A model generated the notes under the pieces. It saw only the letters and a program-made list of their open reading frames with translations, was not told the DNA's origin and ran no database searches. DNA of 64,000 bases from RPQJ01 sp963744735 (GTDB lineage Bacteria; Pseudomonadota; Gammaproteobacteria; Steroidobacterales; Steroidobacteraceae): NCBI GenBank assembly GCA_963744735.1, contig CAVUVH010000034.1, forward strand, positions 1 to 64,000, given 5' to 3'. A program made the translations under genes and the position numbers. Shown piece by piece: positions 24,681-36,371 of the stretch (its first letter is position 1; each line of letters opens with the position of its first letter).

Positions 24681-25253
24681 CTAGAAGCGCGTGATCAGCC
24701 GGAACGCCTCGCCGTCCCGCGCGAGGTCGCGGTCGCGCCGCTCGCGGATCCGTTGCGTGCAGCGCCTCGCGACGTGACGCGAGCCAGTCCTCGCGCGAGA
24801 CCGGGCGGTGCACGCCGGGCTTGTCGCGCTGCGCAGCCTCGTCGCGACGGTAGGCGTCGAACTCCTCGTAGCCATCGAGTTCGTGCTGCAGTTCGCGCAG
24901 CACCAGTTCGAGCATGATCGCGTCGTCCACGAGGCCGAGCACGCGGCACGTTGTCCGGCACGAGATCCTCGGCATCGGCAACGTAGGCAAGGCCGTCGAG
25001 CACGCGGCCGCGCTCGGGCTCGGGCAGCTGCCACTCCGGATCCTCCAGCATGGCGATCAGGCGGCCACGCGGTCGATGCGACGCCGACGAACGGAGAGCG
25101 TGCCGTCGCGCGCAGGCGCTCCACCTCGGCGATGGCCGCTGCCGCGACCTCGTGCGGTGGACGCTGTCCATTGCTGTTTCGCACCCGATGCATCAGCGAG
25201 CGGAAGTAGTCGAGATCTTCCTCCGAGAACTCGAGCGTCACGGTGAGCGTCAT
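24681..25253 (-). CDS. DUF1232 domain protein, split by several frame changes
   Basis: The start (MTLTVTLEFSEEDLDYFRSLMHRV) is in one frame. The DUF1232 core follows in two others: GLAYVADAEDLVPDN then VLGLVDDAIMLELVLRELQHELDGYEEF. The end (DGEAFRLITRF) returns to the first frame. Changes lie near 25085, 24950 and 24750. DUF1232 (YkvA-like) is an uncharacterised, often membrane-associated domain. All parts are present in order, which fits sequence errors better than decay. It is the last gene of the tonB-exbB-exbD block, 21 bp after exbD. Confidence 0.7.
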   Translation of the reverse strand: MTLTVTLEFSEEDLDYFRSLMHRVRNSNGQRPPHEVAAAAIAEVERLRATARSPFVGVASTAWPPDRHAGGSGVAAARARARPRARRPCLRCRCRGSRAGQRAACSASWTTRSCSNWCCANCSTNSMATRSSTPTVATRLRSATSPACTARSRARTGSRHVARRCTQRIRERRDRDLARDGEAFRLITRF

Positions 25254-25273
25254 CTGTCACTCCTCGCGGTCCG

Positions 25274-25715
25274 TCAGCCGCCTTCCTTGCCCTTGATCGG
25301 GTCCGTGGCGATGCCGACCTTGACCATGCCGGCGTTCTGCGCGTCGGCCATGACCGTGGCGAGCGACTGGAACTGCAGCGTGCGGTCGACGTGCAGGTGC
25401 AGTTCGGGCTGCGGCTTGCGCTGCGCCTCGGCGGCGAGACGCTCGAGCATCGCCGTCGCGATCGATCGGCACGTCGTTCAGGAACATCTTGCCGTCGGCC
25501 ATCAGTGCGATGACGATCGTGTCGGGCTTCTCCTCGAGCAGCACGGTCGACGCCTGCGGCAGGTCGATCTTGATCTTGTGGGCGATGAGGGGCGCCGTGA
25601 TCATGAAGATGATCAGCAGCACGAGCATCACGTCCACGAGCGGGATCATGTTGATCTCGGCCATTGGTGCCGAGTGTGGGGCGCTGCCGCCGCCGCCGAG
25701 TCCGCTGAATGCCAT
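25274..25715 (-). CDS. exbD: ExbD/TolR family transport protein; one frame break
   Basis: One N-terminal transmembrane helix (LVDVMLVLLIIFMITAPLI) with the essential aspartate in PLVDVM, then a periplasmic domain. The frame changes near 25465. The continuation (ATAMLERLAAEAQRKPQPEL...VKVGIATDPIKGKEGG) ends at 25274. ExbD works with ExbB to couple the proton gradient to TonB. It directly follows exbB. Confidence 0.88.
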
Positions 25716-25737
25716 GGCCGTCTCCCGGGAGTGAGCT

Positions 25738-26485
25738 TCAGGCAGCCGCCTGCTGTTGCAGGCGATGCGCGCGATGGTGGTCCATCGAGGACGGCACGCG
25801 CGCGCCGGTCGTGAGGTAGGCGAGCAGGTCCTCGGCGAACGCGTGGAAGCTCGCGATGATCACGCGGTTGTTGCGCACCAGCAGGTTGTAGCCGAGCACC
25901 GCCGGCACCGCGACGGCGAGGCCGAGCGCGGTCATGATCAGTGCTTCGCCCACCGGTCCCGCGACCTGGTCGAGCGACGTCTCGCCGGACGCGCCGATGC
26001 GCACCAGCGCGTGGAAGATTCCCCACACCGTGCCGAACAGGCCGACGAACGGCGCCGTGCTGCCGACGGTCGCGAGGAACGTCAGGCCCGTCTCCAGCCG
26101 CTCCGTCTCGCGATTGATCGAGGAGCGCAGCGACCGGTCGAGGAACTCGGCCCGGTGCAGCGTGCCCGCGACACGCTCTTCGGTGAGCCGGTCGTGATGC
26201 TGCATGGCGAACTCGCCGTCGAGCGCGATCTTGGAGAACGGCTCCCAGTCGGGCTGTTGCTCGAGGTAGCCGAGCGCCTGGTCGGTGGGCGTCTTCCAGA
26301 ACGTCGTCACGACGTGGTTCGAGCGGGTGCGGATCCGGACGACTCGCGCGCGCCTTCAGGAAGATGAAGTACCACGAGACGATCGACATCAGGACCAGCA
26401 GCCCGAACACGAACAGCCCCACGGCGTCCGTCTCGCGCAGGAAGTTGGCGAAACTCATCGTGGTCAGGGCTTCGGTGGGATGCAT
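25738..26485 (-). CDS. exbB: MotA/TolQ/ExbB proton channel protein; one frame break
   Basis: The first helix (AVGLFVFGLLVLMSIVSWYFIFLKA) is separated by a frame change near 26340 from the remainder. That remainder has the diagnostic block LTFLATVGSTAPFVGLFGTVWGIFHAL and a third helix (EALIMTALGLAVAVPAVLGYNLL). It forms the stator of the TonB energising complex in the inner membrane. A slightly later ATG (MSFANFLRE) could be the true start. Confidence 0.9.
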
Positions 26486-26500
26486 GGCTGGATCCTGTGG

Positions 26501-27202
26501 TCAGTCTTCCAACGAGAACGTGATGGGGACGATGCACCATGCGCGCTGCGGCACGCCGTCGCGCTTCGCTGGTTCGAACCGCCAGTGGCGCACGGCGTCG
26601 AGCGCCGCCTGGTCGAGGCCTGCATCGCCGCTGCTGGTGCCGATGCTCGCGTCCTGCGGCCGTCCGTCCTCGCCGACCAGGACGCGCAGGCGCACCGTGC
26701 CTTCTATCCCCAGGCGCAGGCAACGCGGCGGGTAATTGGGCGGCTTCATCTCGAGCAGCTTCATCTTCCAGTAGACCGGGGTCTGCTGGACCGCGGCTGT
26801 CGCATCGCCGTCGACGGTGCCTTCTGGCATGGCCGGGCCAGGATCGCCGGGCAGCAGTTCGTCGCCCATTTCGTATTGTTTGACCTGGGTGTCCGGCGGC
26901 ACCGGATTCGTCGTGGGCGTGTCCACGAGGATCGGCACCGGGCGCGTCACCCTGGGCCGTTCCTGCTTGACCGCGTCGGTCACCGTGTCCGGTGCCTGCT
27001 GCACCTCGGGCGGCAGGCGCGGCGGTGGCAGCTTGAGCATGCTCACCTGGAAAATGGGGGGCGTCGGCGCCTCGTCTGCAGTCTCGAGGGGGGTCAGCAT
27101 GAGGCGCCCGATGCCGACGGCGTGCAGTGCGGTGACGACGAGCAATACCGACGCGGCGCCCCACGTCAGGCGTTCGTCGTGCACGTATCGGTCGATGCGC
27201 AT
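26501..27202 (-). CDS. tonB: Energy transducer TonB
   Basis: The 233-residue protein has a single N-terminal helix (GAASVLLVVTALHAVGIGRLML), a proline-rich periplasmic linker (LPPPRLPPEVQQ...NPVPPDTQ) and the TonB C-terminal domain (YPPRCLRLGIEGTVRLRVLVGEDG...AVRHWRFEPAKRDG). It passes energy from ExbB-ExbD to outer-membrane receptors. No receptor gene is in the window. It heads tonB-exbB-exbD, about 140 bp after the M2 peptidase gene. Confidence 0.93.
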   Translation of the reverse strand: MRIDRYVHDERLTWGAASVLLVVTALHAVGIGRLMLTPLETADEAPTPPIFQVSMLKLPPPRLPPEVQQAPDTVTDAVKQERPRVTRPVPILVDTPTTNPVPPDTQVKQYEMGDELLPGDPGPAMPEGTVDGDATAAVQQTPVYWKMKLLEMKPPNYPPRCLRLGIEGTVRLRVLVGEDGRPQDASIGTSSGDAGLDQAALDAVRHWRFEPAKRDGVPQRAWCIVPITFSLED

Positions 27203-27344
27203 CCTGTGCCCGGGACTTGCCGCGTCCCGCTTGATTCGTTCACCTTGAGCCAGAACGAATGTACTGGAAGACCGCGCCGACCGCCCCCCACAGGGCTCAG
27301 CGGAAATGCCTAGGTCATGGTGGACTTGCCGAAGACGGGTTCCT

Positions 27345-29175
27345 CTACCAGCCGCAGACCTGGCCCTTGTTCTGCTGCTTGAGCCAGCCGCGCAACGGCT
27401 GGAAATACTCGAGGATCGCCGACGCGTCCATCTGCCGCGTGCCGGTCAGTTCGTACATCGTGTCCTGCCACGGCTGGCTTGCGCCCTTTGCCAGCATCGC
27501 GCCGAATCGCTTGCCGGCCTCCTCGCTGCCGTAGATCGAGCACTCCGACAGCGGGCCCTTGTGGCCTGCCGCCTCGCACAGCGCCTTGTGGAACTGGAAC
27601 TGCAGGATGAACGACAGGAAGTAGCGCGTGTACGGCGTGTTGCCGGGGATGTGGTACTTGGCGCCCGGGTCGAAGTCGGCCTCGGTGCGCGCCACCGGCG
27701 GACGGACGCCCTGGTACTTCTCGCGCAGCGCCCACCACGCGGCGTTGTAGTTCTCCGGCGTGACCTGCCCCGAGAACACCTGCCAGCGCCACTCGTCGAT
27801 CATCTTGCCGAACGGCAGGAACGCGATCTTCTCCAGCGCCATCTTCATCTGCTGGTTGATCACGGCTTCGCGGCTGGTCTTCGACGCCGGCACCAGGCCG
27901 ATCTGCGCCAGGTATTCCGGCGTCATCGACAGGTTGATCGTGTCGCCGACCGCCTCGTGGAAGCCATCGTGCGCGCCGTTCTGGAACAGGAACGGCTGGT
28001 CCTTGTACCAGAGGAAGTAATACACGTGCCCGAGCTCGTGATAGATCGTGCGCAGCTCCTCGGCCGTGGGGCGGATGCACTGCTTGATGCGCACGTCTTC
28101 CTTGCCGTCCATGTGCCAGGCGCTCGCGTGGCACTGCACGTCGCGGTCGCGCGGCTGCGCCAGCATCGAGCGTTCCCAGAACGTCGCCGGCAGCTGCGGG
28201 AAGGCGATCGACTTGTAGAACGCTTCCGCCGACTTTGTCATCCGCACCGGGTCGTAGTTCTGCGCGACCAGTCCGGCATCGACGTCGAGCGGGCTCACGC
28301 CCGGGTACGGCTCGAGCAGCTGAGTACACCGCGTCCCACTGCTGGGCCCACATGTTGCCGAACAGGTGCGCGGGGATCGGCTTGCCGGCCGGCACCTTGT
28401 CTTCACCGTATTGCCGCGCGAGCCGGCTGCGCGCAAAGCACTGCAGGTCCTTGTAGAGCGGCTCGACCTGGCGGTACAGGCGCGCGGCTTCGCGCGTGAA
28501 GTCGTCCGCGGGCATGTCGTAGCCCGAGCGCCACATCGCGCCCAGGTCCTTGTAGCCCAGCTCGCGCGCGCCTTCGTTCGCCAGCTCGACGTAGCGCGTG
28601 TAGTCGCCGCGCAGCGCCCGCGCCTGGTCGTGCCAGCCCTGCCAGGCGTCGAGCAGCTCGTCGTAGTTGCGGCTCTGCTCCAGCACGGTCTTGAGCTGCA
28701 CCTCGTCGCGGCAGTCCTTGCCGCCGTCCTTGCAGTACTTGGCGGAGCCGTACTTGGCCTCCATGCCGGCCAGGATCGTGGCCAGCTCCGCGCGCTTCGC
28801 GGCATCGTCCGGCGCGGGTGCCGACACGCCGAGCTTCAGCAGGTCGAGTGCGCGGCGCGAGGCGGGCGTCATGGGCTTGCCCTCGAACTGCTTCGCTTCC
28901 TCGACCGCGCGGCTGAACTGCTCGAGGAACCGCTCGTACGTCCGCGCGTTCAGCAGCTGCGTGTCGACATTGATGAACGTCGCCTGCGTCCAGCCGGCGG
29001 CATTCAGTTCCAGGCCGGTATGGGCGAACTCCCGGTTGAGCCGCGCCACGAACTCGTCCGCCGTCTCGGCCGACGCGGCAGCGAGCGGTGCGATGGTGCC
29101 GAGCGCCAGGGCCACTGCAACGGTGAGACGCTGGCGCAGGGAAGGGGAGAGGGAACGGCAGGCCGAGGTTGTCAT
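27345..29175 (-). CDS. M2 family peptidyl-dipeptidase (ACE-like); one frame break
   Basis: A signal peptide (RLTVAVALALGTIAPLAAASA) precedes an M2 metallopeptidase of about 610 residues. The zinc site is HELGH in TIYHELGHVYYF, with the third ligand region HDGFHEAVGD downstream. The frame changes near 28320 (after QWDAVYS), with nothing apparently lost. The enzyme removes dipeptides from peptide C-termini in the periplasm. The gene lies 30 bp after the GntR gene and downstream of three peptide transporters, so it probably supplies dipeptides for uptake. Confidence 0.92.
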
Positions 29176-29205
29176 GGAGTGCTCCGGCAGTGGCGGGCAG
29201 GCTGT

Positions 29206-29985
29206 TCAGTCGATGCCGATCCGGGTCTCGACGCGGTAGCTGAACAGGTCGGAATTGTAGCGGGCGACCAGGTGATCCTGCAGCCGGCCGTCGGCATCGT
29301 ATGACAGCCGCAGCAGTCGCAGCAGCGGCTTGCCGCTCGAGACGTCGAGCGCGCGCGCGACGTCCGGCGGGGCGCCCTCGGCGCCCAGGAAGCGTTCCAT
29401 GCGGGTGATGCGCAGCCCGTACTTCTCGAACAGCTTCACGCGGCTCGTGCCCTCGAGTTCCTTGCGCGGCAGCGTCGCCTTGAAGCTCGGCGTCCACGAC
29501 ACATAGTGCGCAAACGGGCGGCCATTGGTGCTGCGCACGCGCACGAGCTGGCACACCCGCGCCGCAGGACCGAGGCCGAACGCCGCCTGCAGGTCGGGCG
29601 GCAGCGTCAGCATGCGCTTCGACAGCACGGTGAGCGCGGTATTGCGGCCGAGGTCGGCCAGGCTTTCCATGTTGGAGCCGAGCGGCGCGATGATCGGGTC
29701 CTGGCGGTCGGCATGGCGGACAAAGGTGCCCTTGCCGCGATGACGCGCCACCAGGCCCTTGGCCGCCAGCTCGACCAGCGTGCGCCGCGCGGTGATGCGC
29801 GACACCTCGAAGCCGTCGGAGAGTTCCTTCTCCGACGGCATCCGGGAGCCGTCTGCCAGCACGCCCCTGACGATCGCGTCGTGCAGGACCGTGTACAGCT
29901 GGAAGTACAGCGGGGACGGCGACTCGGCATCGATCAGATCCCGGTCGAGCAGGGCCAGCGCCGCCGCTCCCTCGGTCCGTCTCAT
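29206..29985 (-). CDS. GntR family regulator, HutC/UTRA subfamily
   Basis: The 259-residue protein has an N-terminal winged helix (PLYFQLYTVLHDAIVRGVLADGSRMPSEKELSDGFEVSRITARRTL) and a UTRA ligand-binding domain (about 95-250). UTRA domains bind small ligands. Placed between POT1 and the M2 peptidase gene, with gaps of about 30 bp each side, it is likely to control this peptide-use operon. The effector is unknown; a dipeptide or amino-acid derivative would make sense. Confidence 0.9.
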   Translation of the reverse strand: MRRTEGAAALALLDRDLIDAESPSPLYFQLYTVLHDAIVRGVLADGSRMPSEKELSDGFEVSRITARRTLVELAAKGLVARHRGKGTFVRHADRQDPIIAPLGSNMESLADLGRNTALTVLSKRMLTLPPDLQAAFGLGPAARVCQLVRVRSTNGRPFAHYVSWTPSFKATLPRKELEGTSRVKLFEKYGLRITRMERFLGAEGAPPDVARALDVSSGKPLLRLLRLSYDADGRLQDHLVARYNSDLFSYRVETRIGID

Positions 29986-30013
29986 GCCGTCGCTCCGCCG
30001 TGCACGTGCAGGC

Positions 30014-31381
<1,368 letters not shown>

Positions 31382-31479
31382 TATTTGTTGCTATTCCAAT
31401 GGGTTGCGCCGGCGGGCGCGAGGGCGGGAAGTCTGGTCGATATTGTGGTGCGAGAGCAAGCGCCGGGCTGCCGCTGGCG

Positions 31480-32907
31480 TCAACGGATGCCGCCCGCCAG
31501 CCGCTGCACCCGGCCCGCGATGGCCAGCAGCGCTGCGCCGGCCAGCAGCGAAACGACCGCGATTTCGAGGTACTGGCGCGGCATCGAGGCCACGTCGCTG
31601 GCATCGAAGCGGCCGGCGATGAGGCCCGCCAGCAGCAGGCCGAAGGACGTCGCCAGGAACCACAGGCCCATCATCTGGCCGACGAAACGCGGTGGCGCGA
31701 GCTTGGTGACGGAGCTGAGCCCCACCGGACTCAGGCACAGCTCGCCAAAACTGTGCAGCAGGTAGGCCAGCAGCAGCCACTGCGGCCCGGCCAGCTGGCC
31801 CGAGGCCACGACGCTGGCGGCGCCGACCATCACCAGGAAGCCGAGCCCGAGCAGCAACAGGCCGAGCGCGAACTTCGCCGGGGCCGAAGGGTCGAGGTTG
31901 CGGCGCCCGAGGTAAATCCACAGCGCCGAGAACGCCGGCGCGAACAACAGGATGTAGAGCGCATTCGGTGCCTGGAACCAGCCGGCGGGCACCTCGAAGG
32001 TGCCGACCATGCGGTCGGTGAAGCGCTCGGCAAACAGGTTGAGCGACGATCCCGCCTGCTCGAAGCCCGCCCAGAACAGGGCCGAGGCGATGAACAGGGC
32101 CAGCACCACCAGCACCCGCTTGCGCTCGGCCAGGTCGAGCCCGGCAAACGACAGCAGGTAGCCAAAATAAGCGATGGTCACCGCGACGATGGCGGCGGCG
32201 GTCCAGCGGGCCACGGCCGGGGGGTCAAACGGCACGACCCCGTACGCCACCATCGCGACGCCTGCGGCCAGCGCGACGGCCACCGCCGTCAGGGCGCGCC
32301 AGTGCCGGCGGTCCGCGGCCAGCTGCGCCGGCAGGGTCGGCGCGGGACGCAGGCCGGCTGAGCCCAGGTGTCGCCGGGTCAGCTGGAACTGCGCCAGCCC
32401 GAGAGCCATGGCGACGGCCGCGCCGCCGAACCCGGCCCGCCAGCCATAGCGCTGCGCGAGCCACGGCGTGACCAGCGAGCCGAGCAGGGCGCCGATATTG
32501 ATGCCGAGATAGAACAGCGTGAAGCCGGCATCGCGCGCGCCGCCGCCCTGCGGATACAGCTGCGCCACGATGGCGCTGATGTTCGGCTTCAGCAGCCCGA
32601 CGCCCAGCACCACCACCAGGCAGCCCAGGTAGAACAGGGTCGGACCCGCGGGGATCGCCAGCACGGTGTTGCCGACGAGCATCAGCGCCCCGCCCCACAG
32701 CACGGCCCGCTGCGCGCCGAGCAGCCGGTCCGCCAGCCAGCCGCCGGGCAGGGCCATCAGGTACGTGGCGGTGGTGTAGAGCCCGTAGATCGCCGTGGCA
32801 CTGCGGTCATCGAGTCCGAAGCCGCCGCGCGCCACGGCGTCGACCAGGAACAGGATCAGGATCGTGCGCATCCCGTAATAGGTGAAGCGCTCCCACATCT
32901 CCGTCAT
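31480..32907 (-). CDS. POT family peptide transporter, copy 2
   Basis: 475 residues with EMWERFTYYG close to the N-terminus and LLKPNISAIVAQLYPQGGGARDAGFTLFYLGIN as PTR2 signature. The first ATG (MTEMWERF) leaves out about 15 residues seen in copies 1 and 3. The upstream in-frame codons read WFGHPRGLATLF, which is homologous, but no standard start is present in that frame. A one-base error near 32945 would bring an ATG into frame. It is more similar to copy 3 than to copy 1 by eye. Confidence 0.92.
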   Translation of the reverse strand: MTEMWERFTYYGMRTILILFLVDAVARGGFGLDDRSATAIYGLYTTATYLMALPGGWLADRLLGAQRAVLWGGALMLVGNTVLAIPAGPTLFYLGCLVVVLGVGLLKPNISAIVAQLYPQGGGARDAGFTLFYLGINIGALLGSLVTPWLAQRYGWRAGFGGAAVAMALGLAQFQLTRRHLGSAGLRPAPTLPAQLAADRRHWRALTAVAVALAAGVAMVAYGVVPFDPPAVARWTAAAIVAVTIAYFGYLLSFAGLDLAERKRVLVVLALFIASALFWAGFEQAGSSLNLFAERFTDRMVGTFEVPAGWFQAPNALYILLFAPAFSALWIYLGRRNLDPSAPAKFALGLLLLGLGFLVMVGAASVVASGQLAGPQWLLLAYLLHSFGELCLSPVGLSSVTKLAPPRFVGQMMGLWFLATSFGLLLAGLIAGRFDASDVASMPRQYLEIAVVSLLAGAALLAIAGRVQRLAGGIR

Positions 32908-33017
32908 GAAGAGCGTGGCAAGCCCCCGCGGATGCCCGAACCATTGAGCGTTGATCGCGAATCCCCCTGCCGCGCGCGCCGATTATTGCTTGTACACGGT
33001 TCCCTGCTTCATGACGA

Positions 33018-34478
33018 TCAGCGTACGTTGCCCATCAGCCGCGCGAGCGGCCGGCTGAGCAGCAGCAGCACGCAGCCGACGCCGCAGGCGTAGAGCACGA
33101 TGTTCAGGTAGCGGCCCGGCATCGCGGCGAGGTTGTTCGGGTCGAAGCCGCCGGCGATCAGGCCCGCCATCAGCTTGCCGAGCGAGCTGCCGAGGAACCA
33201 GACGCCCATCATCTGGCCCATCAGCCGTGCCGGCGCGAGCTTGGTGACGGTCGACAAGCCGACCGGGCTCACGCACAGCTCGCCGAAAACCGTCAGCAGG
33301 TAGGTCAGGATCAGCAGGTACGCGGGGGCGCTCGCGCCGCCGGCAACGATGTTGGCCGCCGCGACCATGAAGAGAAAACCGAACCCCAGCAGCAGCAGCC
33401 CGAAAGCGAACTTGAGCGGCGCCGACGGATCCATCTGCCGCTGCGCGAGCTGCACCCACAGCGCCGAGAACACTGGCGCCAGCAGGATGACGAATGCCGG
33501 CTGCACCGACTGGAACCAGCCGGTCGGGATCTCGAAGCCACCGACCATGCGGTCGACGTGACGCAGGGCGAACAGGTTCAGCGACGAGCCGGCCTGCTCG
33601 TAACCCGCCCAGAACGACGCCACGGCGAGGAACATCACCAGCACCACGACCATGCGCCTGCGCTCGACCTGGTCGAGGCCCGCGCCGAAGAACAGGTACA
33701 GGAAGTAGAGCGCTCCCATCCCGACCAGCACGTAGGCGGCGCCCCGCGCCAGCCGCTTGGGATCGAGCGCCACGACGCCCGAAAACAGCACCGCTGCGAC
33801 GCAGGCCAGGACCGCCAGGGCGAACCAGAGACGGCGCCAGTCCGCGGCGAGACCCGCGCCACCGTCGTTGCGATTTGGAGCGGCGCCCGCGCCGTTGAAC
33901 AGGTGCCGCGACAGCCAGAACTGCAGCAGCCCGAACGGCAGGCCGACGGCAGCGGCGAGAAAGCCGATGCGCCAGCCGTAGCGCTGCGCCAGCCAGCCCG
34001 CGATCAGCGGCCCGATGAACGCGCCCAGGTTGATCCCCATGTAGAAGATCGTGAAGCCGGCGTCGCGCCGACCGCCGCCTTCCGGGTAGAGGTCGGCGAC
34101 CAGCGTCGAGATGTTGGGCTTGAGCAGGCCGACGCCCAGGATGATCACGACCAGGCCGCCGAAGAACAGTTGCGGCGGGCCGGGGATGGTCAGCATCAGC
34201 GAGCCGAGTGTCATCAGGGCGCCGCCCACCATCACCGCGCGCTGCGCGCCGAGCAGGCGGTCGGCCACCCAGCCACCCGGCAGCGCGGCCATGAAGACCG
34301 CGGCCGTGTAGAGGCCGTAAATGGCCGTGGCGGTCTTGTCGTCGAGTCCGTAGCCGCCGGAGTCGACCGCGTCGACCAGGAACAGCACCAGCAGCGCACG
34401 CAGGCCGTAGAACGTGAACCGTTCCCACATCTCGGTGAAGAACAGCGTCGACAGCGCGCGCGGATGACCCCCCAGCAC
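33018..34478 (-). CDS. POT family peptide transporter, copy 3
   Basis: 486 residues with EMWERFTFYG and LLKPNISTLVADLYPEGGGRRDAGFTIFYMGIN. The best start is a GTG at 34478, only 11 bp after the tatC stop; it gives the family N-terminus VLGGHPRALSTLFFTEMWERF. The larger open frame to 34607 would overlap tatC. It is the first of the three tandem transporters and could be transcribed with tatABC. Confidence 0.92.
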   Translation of the reverse strand: MLGGHPRALSTLFFTEMWERFTFYGLRALLVLFLVDAVDSGGYGLDDKTATAIYGLYTAAVFMAALPGGWVADRLLGAQRAVMVGGALMTLGSLMLTIPGPPQLFFGGLVVIILGVGLLKPNISTLVADLYPEGGGRRDAGFTIFYMGINLGAFIGPLIAGWLAQRYGWRIGFLAAAVGLPFGLLQFWLSRHLFNGAGAAPNRNDGGAGLAADWRRLWFALAVLACVAAVLFSGVVALDPKRLARGAAYVLVGMGALYFLYLFFGAGLDQVERRRMVVVLVMFLAVASFWAGYEQAGSSLNLFALRHVDRMVGGFEIPTGWFQSVQPAFVILLAPVFSALWVQLAQRQMDPSAPLKFAFGLLLLGFGFLFMVAAANIVAGGASAPAYLLILTYLLTVFGELCVSPVGLSTVTKLAPARLMGQMMGVWFLGSSLGKLMAGLIAGGFDPNNLAAMPGRYLNIVLYACGVGCVLLLLSRPLARLMGNVR

Positions 34479-34488
34479 TGGCGGCGGC

Positions 34489-35259
34489 TCAGCTTTCGGC
34501 GGCCGCTGCCGGCTGGCCGCGGCTCTTCTGCACGAGCCGCGCAAACACGATGCCGAGTTCGTACAGCAGGTACATCGGCACCGCCATGAAGCTCTGCGAC
34601 ACGGCATCGGGCGGGGTCAGGAACGCCGCGATGACGAAGATGCCGAGGATCACGTAACCGCGGTTGCGGGTCAGCACCTCGATCTTGACCAGCCCGCTCG
34701 TGACCAGCAGCACCACGGCCACGGGCATCTCGAACGCAATGCCGAAGGCGAGGAACAGCAGCAGCACGAAATCGAGGTAGTTGGCGATGTCCGTCATCAT
34801 CTTCACGCCCTCGGGCGTGGTCGAGGCGAGGAACTGGAACATCAGCGGAAAGACGATGTAGTAGGCGAACGCGATGCCCGCGTAGAACAACAGGATGCTC
34901 GAGACCAGCAGCGGCAGCGCGAAACGCCGCTCGCGCTTGTACAGGCCCGGCGCGACGAAGCCCCAGATCTGGAACAGCACGTAGGGCATCGCGATGAACA
35001 GCGCCACGATCAGCGACAGCTTGAGCGGCGCCATGAACGGCGAGATGACGCTGGTCGCGATCAACGAAGTGCCGGCAGGCAGCTTCTCGATCAGCGGGCG
35101 TGCAACCAGCGTGAACAGCTCGTTCTGGAAGAACGCGAGCGGCACGAAACAGGCCAGGACGACGATGACGGAACGCAGCAGCCGGTCGCGCAGCTCGAGG
35201 AGATGCGAGACCAGCGTGCCTTCCGCCAGGGATTCGCCCTCAGGCGGACTTTGGCTCAT
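34489..35259 (-). CDS. tatC: Sec-independent translocase subunit TatC
   Basis: 256 residues, six transmembrane helices. The family N-terminus is SHLLELRDRLLRSVIVVLACF and the conserved loop is FVAPGLYKRERRFALPLL. TatC recognises twin-arginine signal peptides and forms the receptor complex with TatB. The start overlaps the end of tatB by about 20 bp. Confidence 0.95.
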   Translation of the reverse strand: MSQSPPEGESLAEGTLVSHLLELRDRLLRSVIVVLACFVPLAFFQNELFTLVARPLIEKLPAGTSLIATSVISPFMAPLKLSLIVALFIAMPYVLFQIWGFVAPGLYKRERRFALPLLVSSILLFYAGIAFAYYIVFPLMFQFLASTTPEGVKMMTDIANYLDFVLLLFLAFGIAFEMPVAVVLLVTSGLVKIEVLTRNRGYVILGIFVIAAFLTPPDAVSQSFMAVPMYLLYELGIVFARLVQKSRGQPAAAAES

Positions 35260-35596
35260 CGGTGGCCGTCTTGTCCGGCGTCGCGGACGCCTCGTCCGCA
35301 GGATTCAGCGGCGCCGCCGCGGCGAGTTGCGCCGGGGCCGCGCGCGCTTCATCGGACGGTGCCGGCGGCGGCGGATAAATGGTGTGCGAACCGGAGGCCG
35401 GGGTGGGCTTCGGGTCGGCGAGCGGATCGAACTGCGTTTCCTGCTCCAGCTGGGTCTTGAGCTGGCGCGCCATGGCGCGGGCGCGCCCCGCCCAGCGCCC
35501 GACGTCGGCGGCCAGCTTCGGCAGCCGCTGCGGTCCGAGGACCAGCAGCGCGATGCCGAAAATCAGCACGATCTCGGTGAAGCCGACTTCGAACAT
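35240..35596 (-). CDS. tatB: Sec-independent translocase subunit TatB
   Basis: 118 residues. One N-terminal helix (FEVGFTEIVLIFGIALLVLGPQRLPKLA) carries the Glu and the Gly-Pro hinge typical of TatB. An amphipathic helix and a variable, Pro/Ala-rich tail follow. It lies between tatA and tatC in the usual order. Confidence 0.93.
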   Translation of the reverse strand: MFEVGFTEIVLIFGIALLVLGPQRLPKLAADVGRWAGRARAMARQLKTQLEQETQFDPLADPKPTPASGSHTIYPPPPAPSDEARAAPAQLAAAAPLNPADEASATPDKTATDEPKSA

Positions 35597-35606
35597 GGCG
35601 GGATGG

Positions 35607-35856
35607 TCAGCCCGGCTTGTTGTCCGAGTTGGCCGCCGGCGACGGACGAGCGTTCCTTGAAGTCCGCGTCCTTGGCTCCGCTGCCGGTCAGGTCCGTCAG
35701 CTGCTTGTTCTGCTCGTCCTCACCGTCATTCATCGCCTTCTTGAAGCCCCGCACGGCCGAACCCAGGTCCGAACCGACGTTCTTGAGCTTCTTCGCCCCG
35801 AACAGCACGAGCGCGATCAGCAGGATGATGAGGAGTTCGCGAAAACCGATACCCAT
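35607..35856 (-). CDS. tatA: Sec-independent translocase subunit TatA; small frame break near the end
   Basis: The N-terminus (MGIGFRELLIILLIALVLFGAKKL) is the TatA pore-forming helix with the FGAKKL hinge, followed by an amphipathic helix and a short acidic tail. As read, the frame runs on into tatB. Removing one C near 35640 gives ERSSSPAANSDNKPG and a stop at 35607, a normal 80-residue TatA ending just before tatB. This is one of the clearest single-base errors in the window. Confidence 0.92.
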
Positions 35857-35903
35857 GGAGTTCTCCGGGCCCGCACAAGAGGGGGGCCATCATACGACAA
35901 TCG

Positions 35904-36371
35904 TCATGACGACTCGGTTGCGCCCGCGGAGGAAAACCGCAGCCAGAACGTGACAGGACCGTCGTTCACGAGCGCGACCTGCATCTCTGCGCCAAAGCGG
36001 CCGGTGGCGACCCTGCCCGGCAGCGCCTGCTGCGCCAGTGACACGACCTGCCCGAACAGGCTTCGGCCCAGCTCGGGCGGCGCGGCCGCGGTAAAGCTCG
36101 GCCGCAGGCCCTTGCGCGTGTCGGCCGCCAGGGTGAACTGCGAGACCAGCAGCAGCTCGCCACCCACGTCCGTCAGGCTGCGGTTCATCCTGCCGTCTTC
36201 GTCGTTGAACACGCGGTACGCCAGCAGCCGGTCGACCAGCCGCCGGGCCGTCGCCTCGTCGTCGCCGGGTTCGATGGCGACGAAAGCCAGCAAGCCGTGG
36301 CCGATTTCTCCCACTACAGCTCCTGAAACGCTGACTGATGCGTTCAAGACCCTTTGAATGAGAAGAATCAT
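35904..36371 (-). CDS. dtd: D-aminoacyl-tRNA deacylase
   Basis: The 155-residue protein has the catalytic motif LLVSQFTLAADTRKGLRPSF and the C-terminal Gly-Pro motif NDGPVTFWL. It hydrolyses D-amino acids and glycine mischarged onto tRNAs. The first roughly 25 codons are less G+C-rich than the rest and continue into an A+T-rich upstream region. Confidence 0.94.
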   Translation of the reverse strand: MILLIQRVLNASVSVSGAVVGEIGHGLLAFVAIEPGDDEATARRLVDRLLAYRVFNDEDGRMNRSLTDVGGELLLVSQFTLAADTRKGLRPSFTAAAPPELGRSLFGQVVSLAQQALPGRVATGRFGAEMQVALVNDGPVTFWLRFSSAGATESS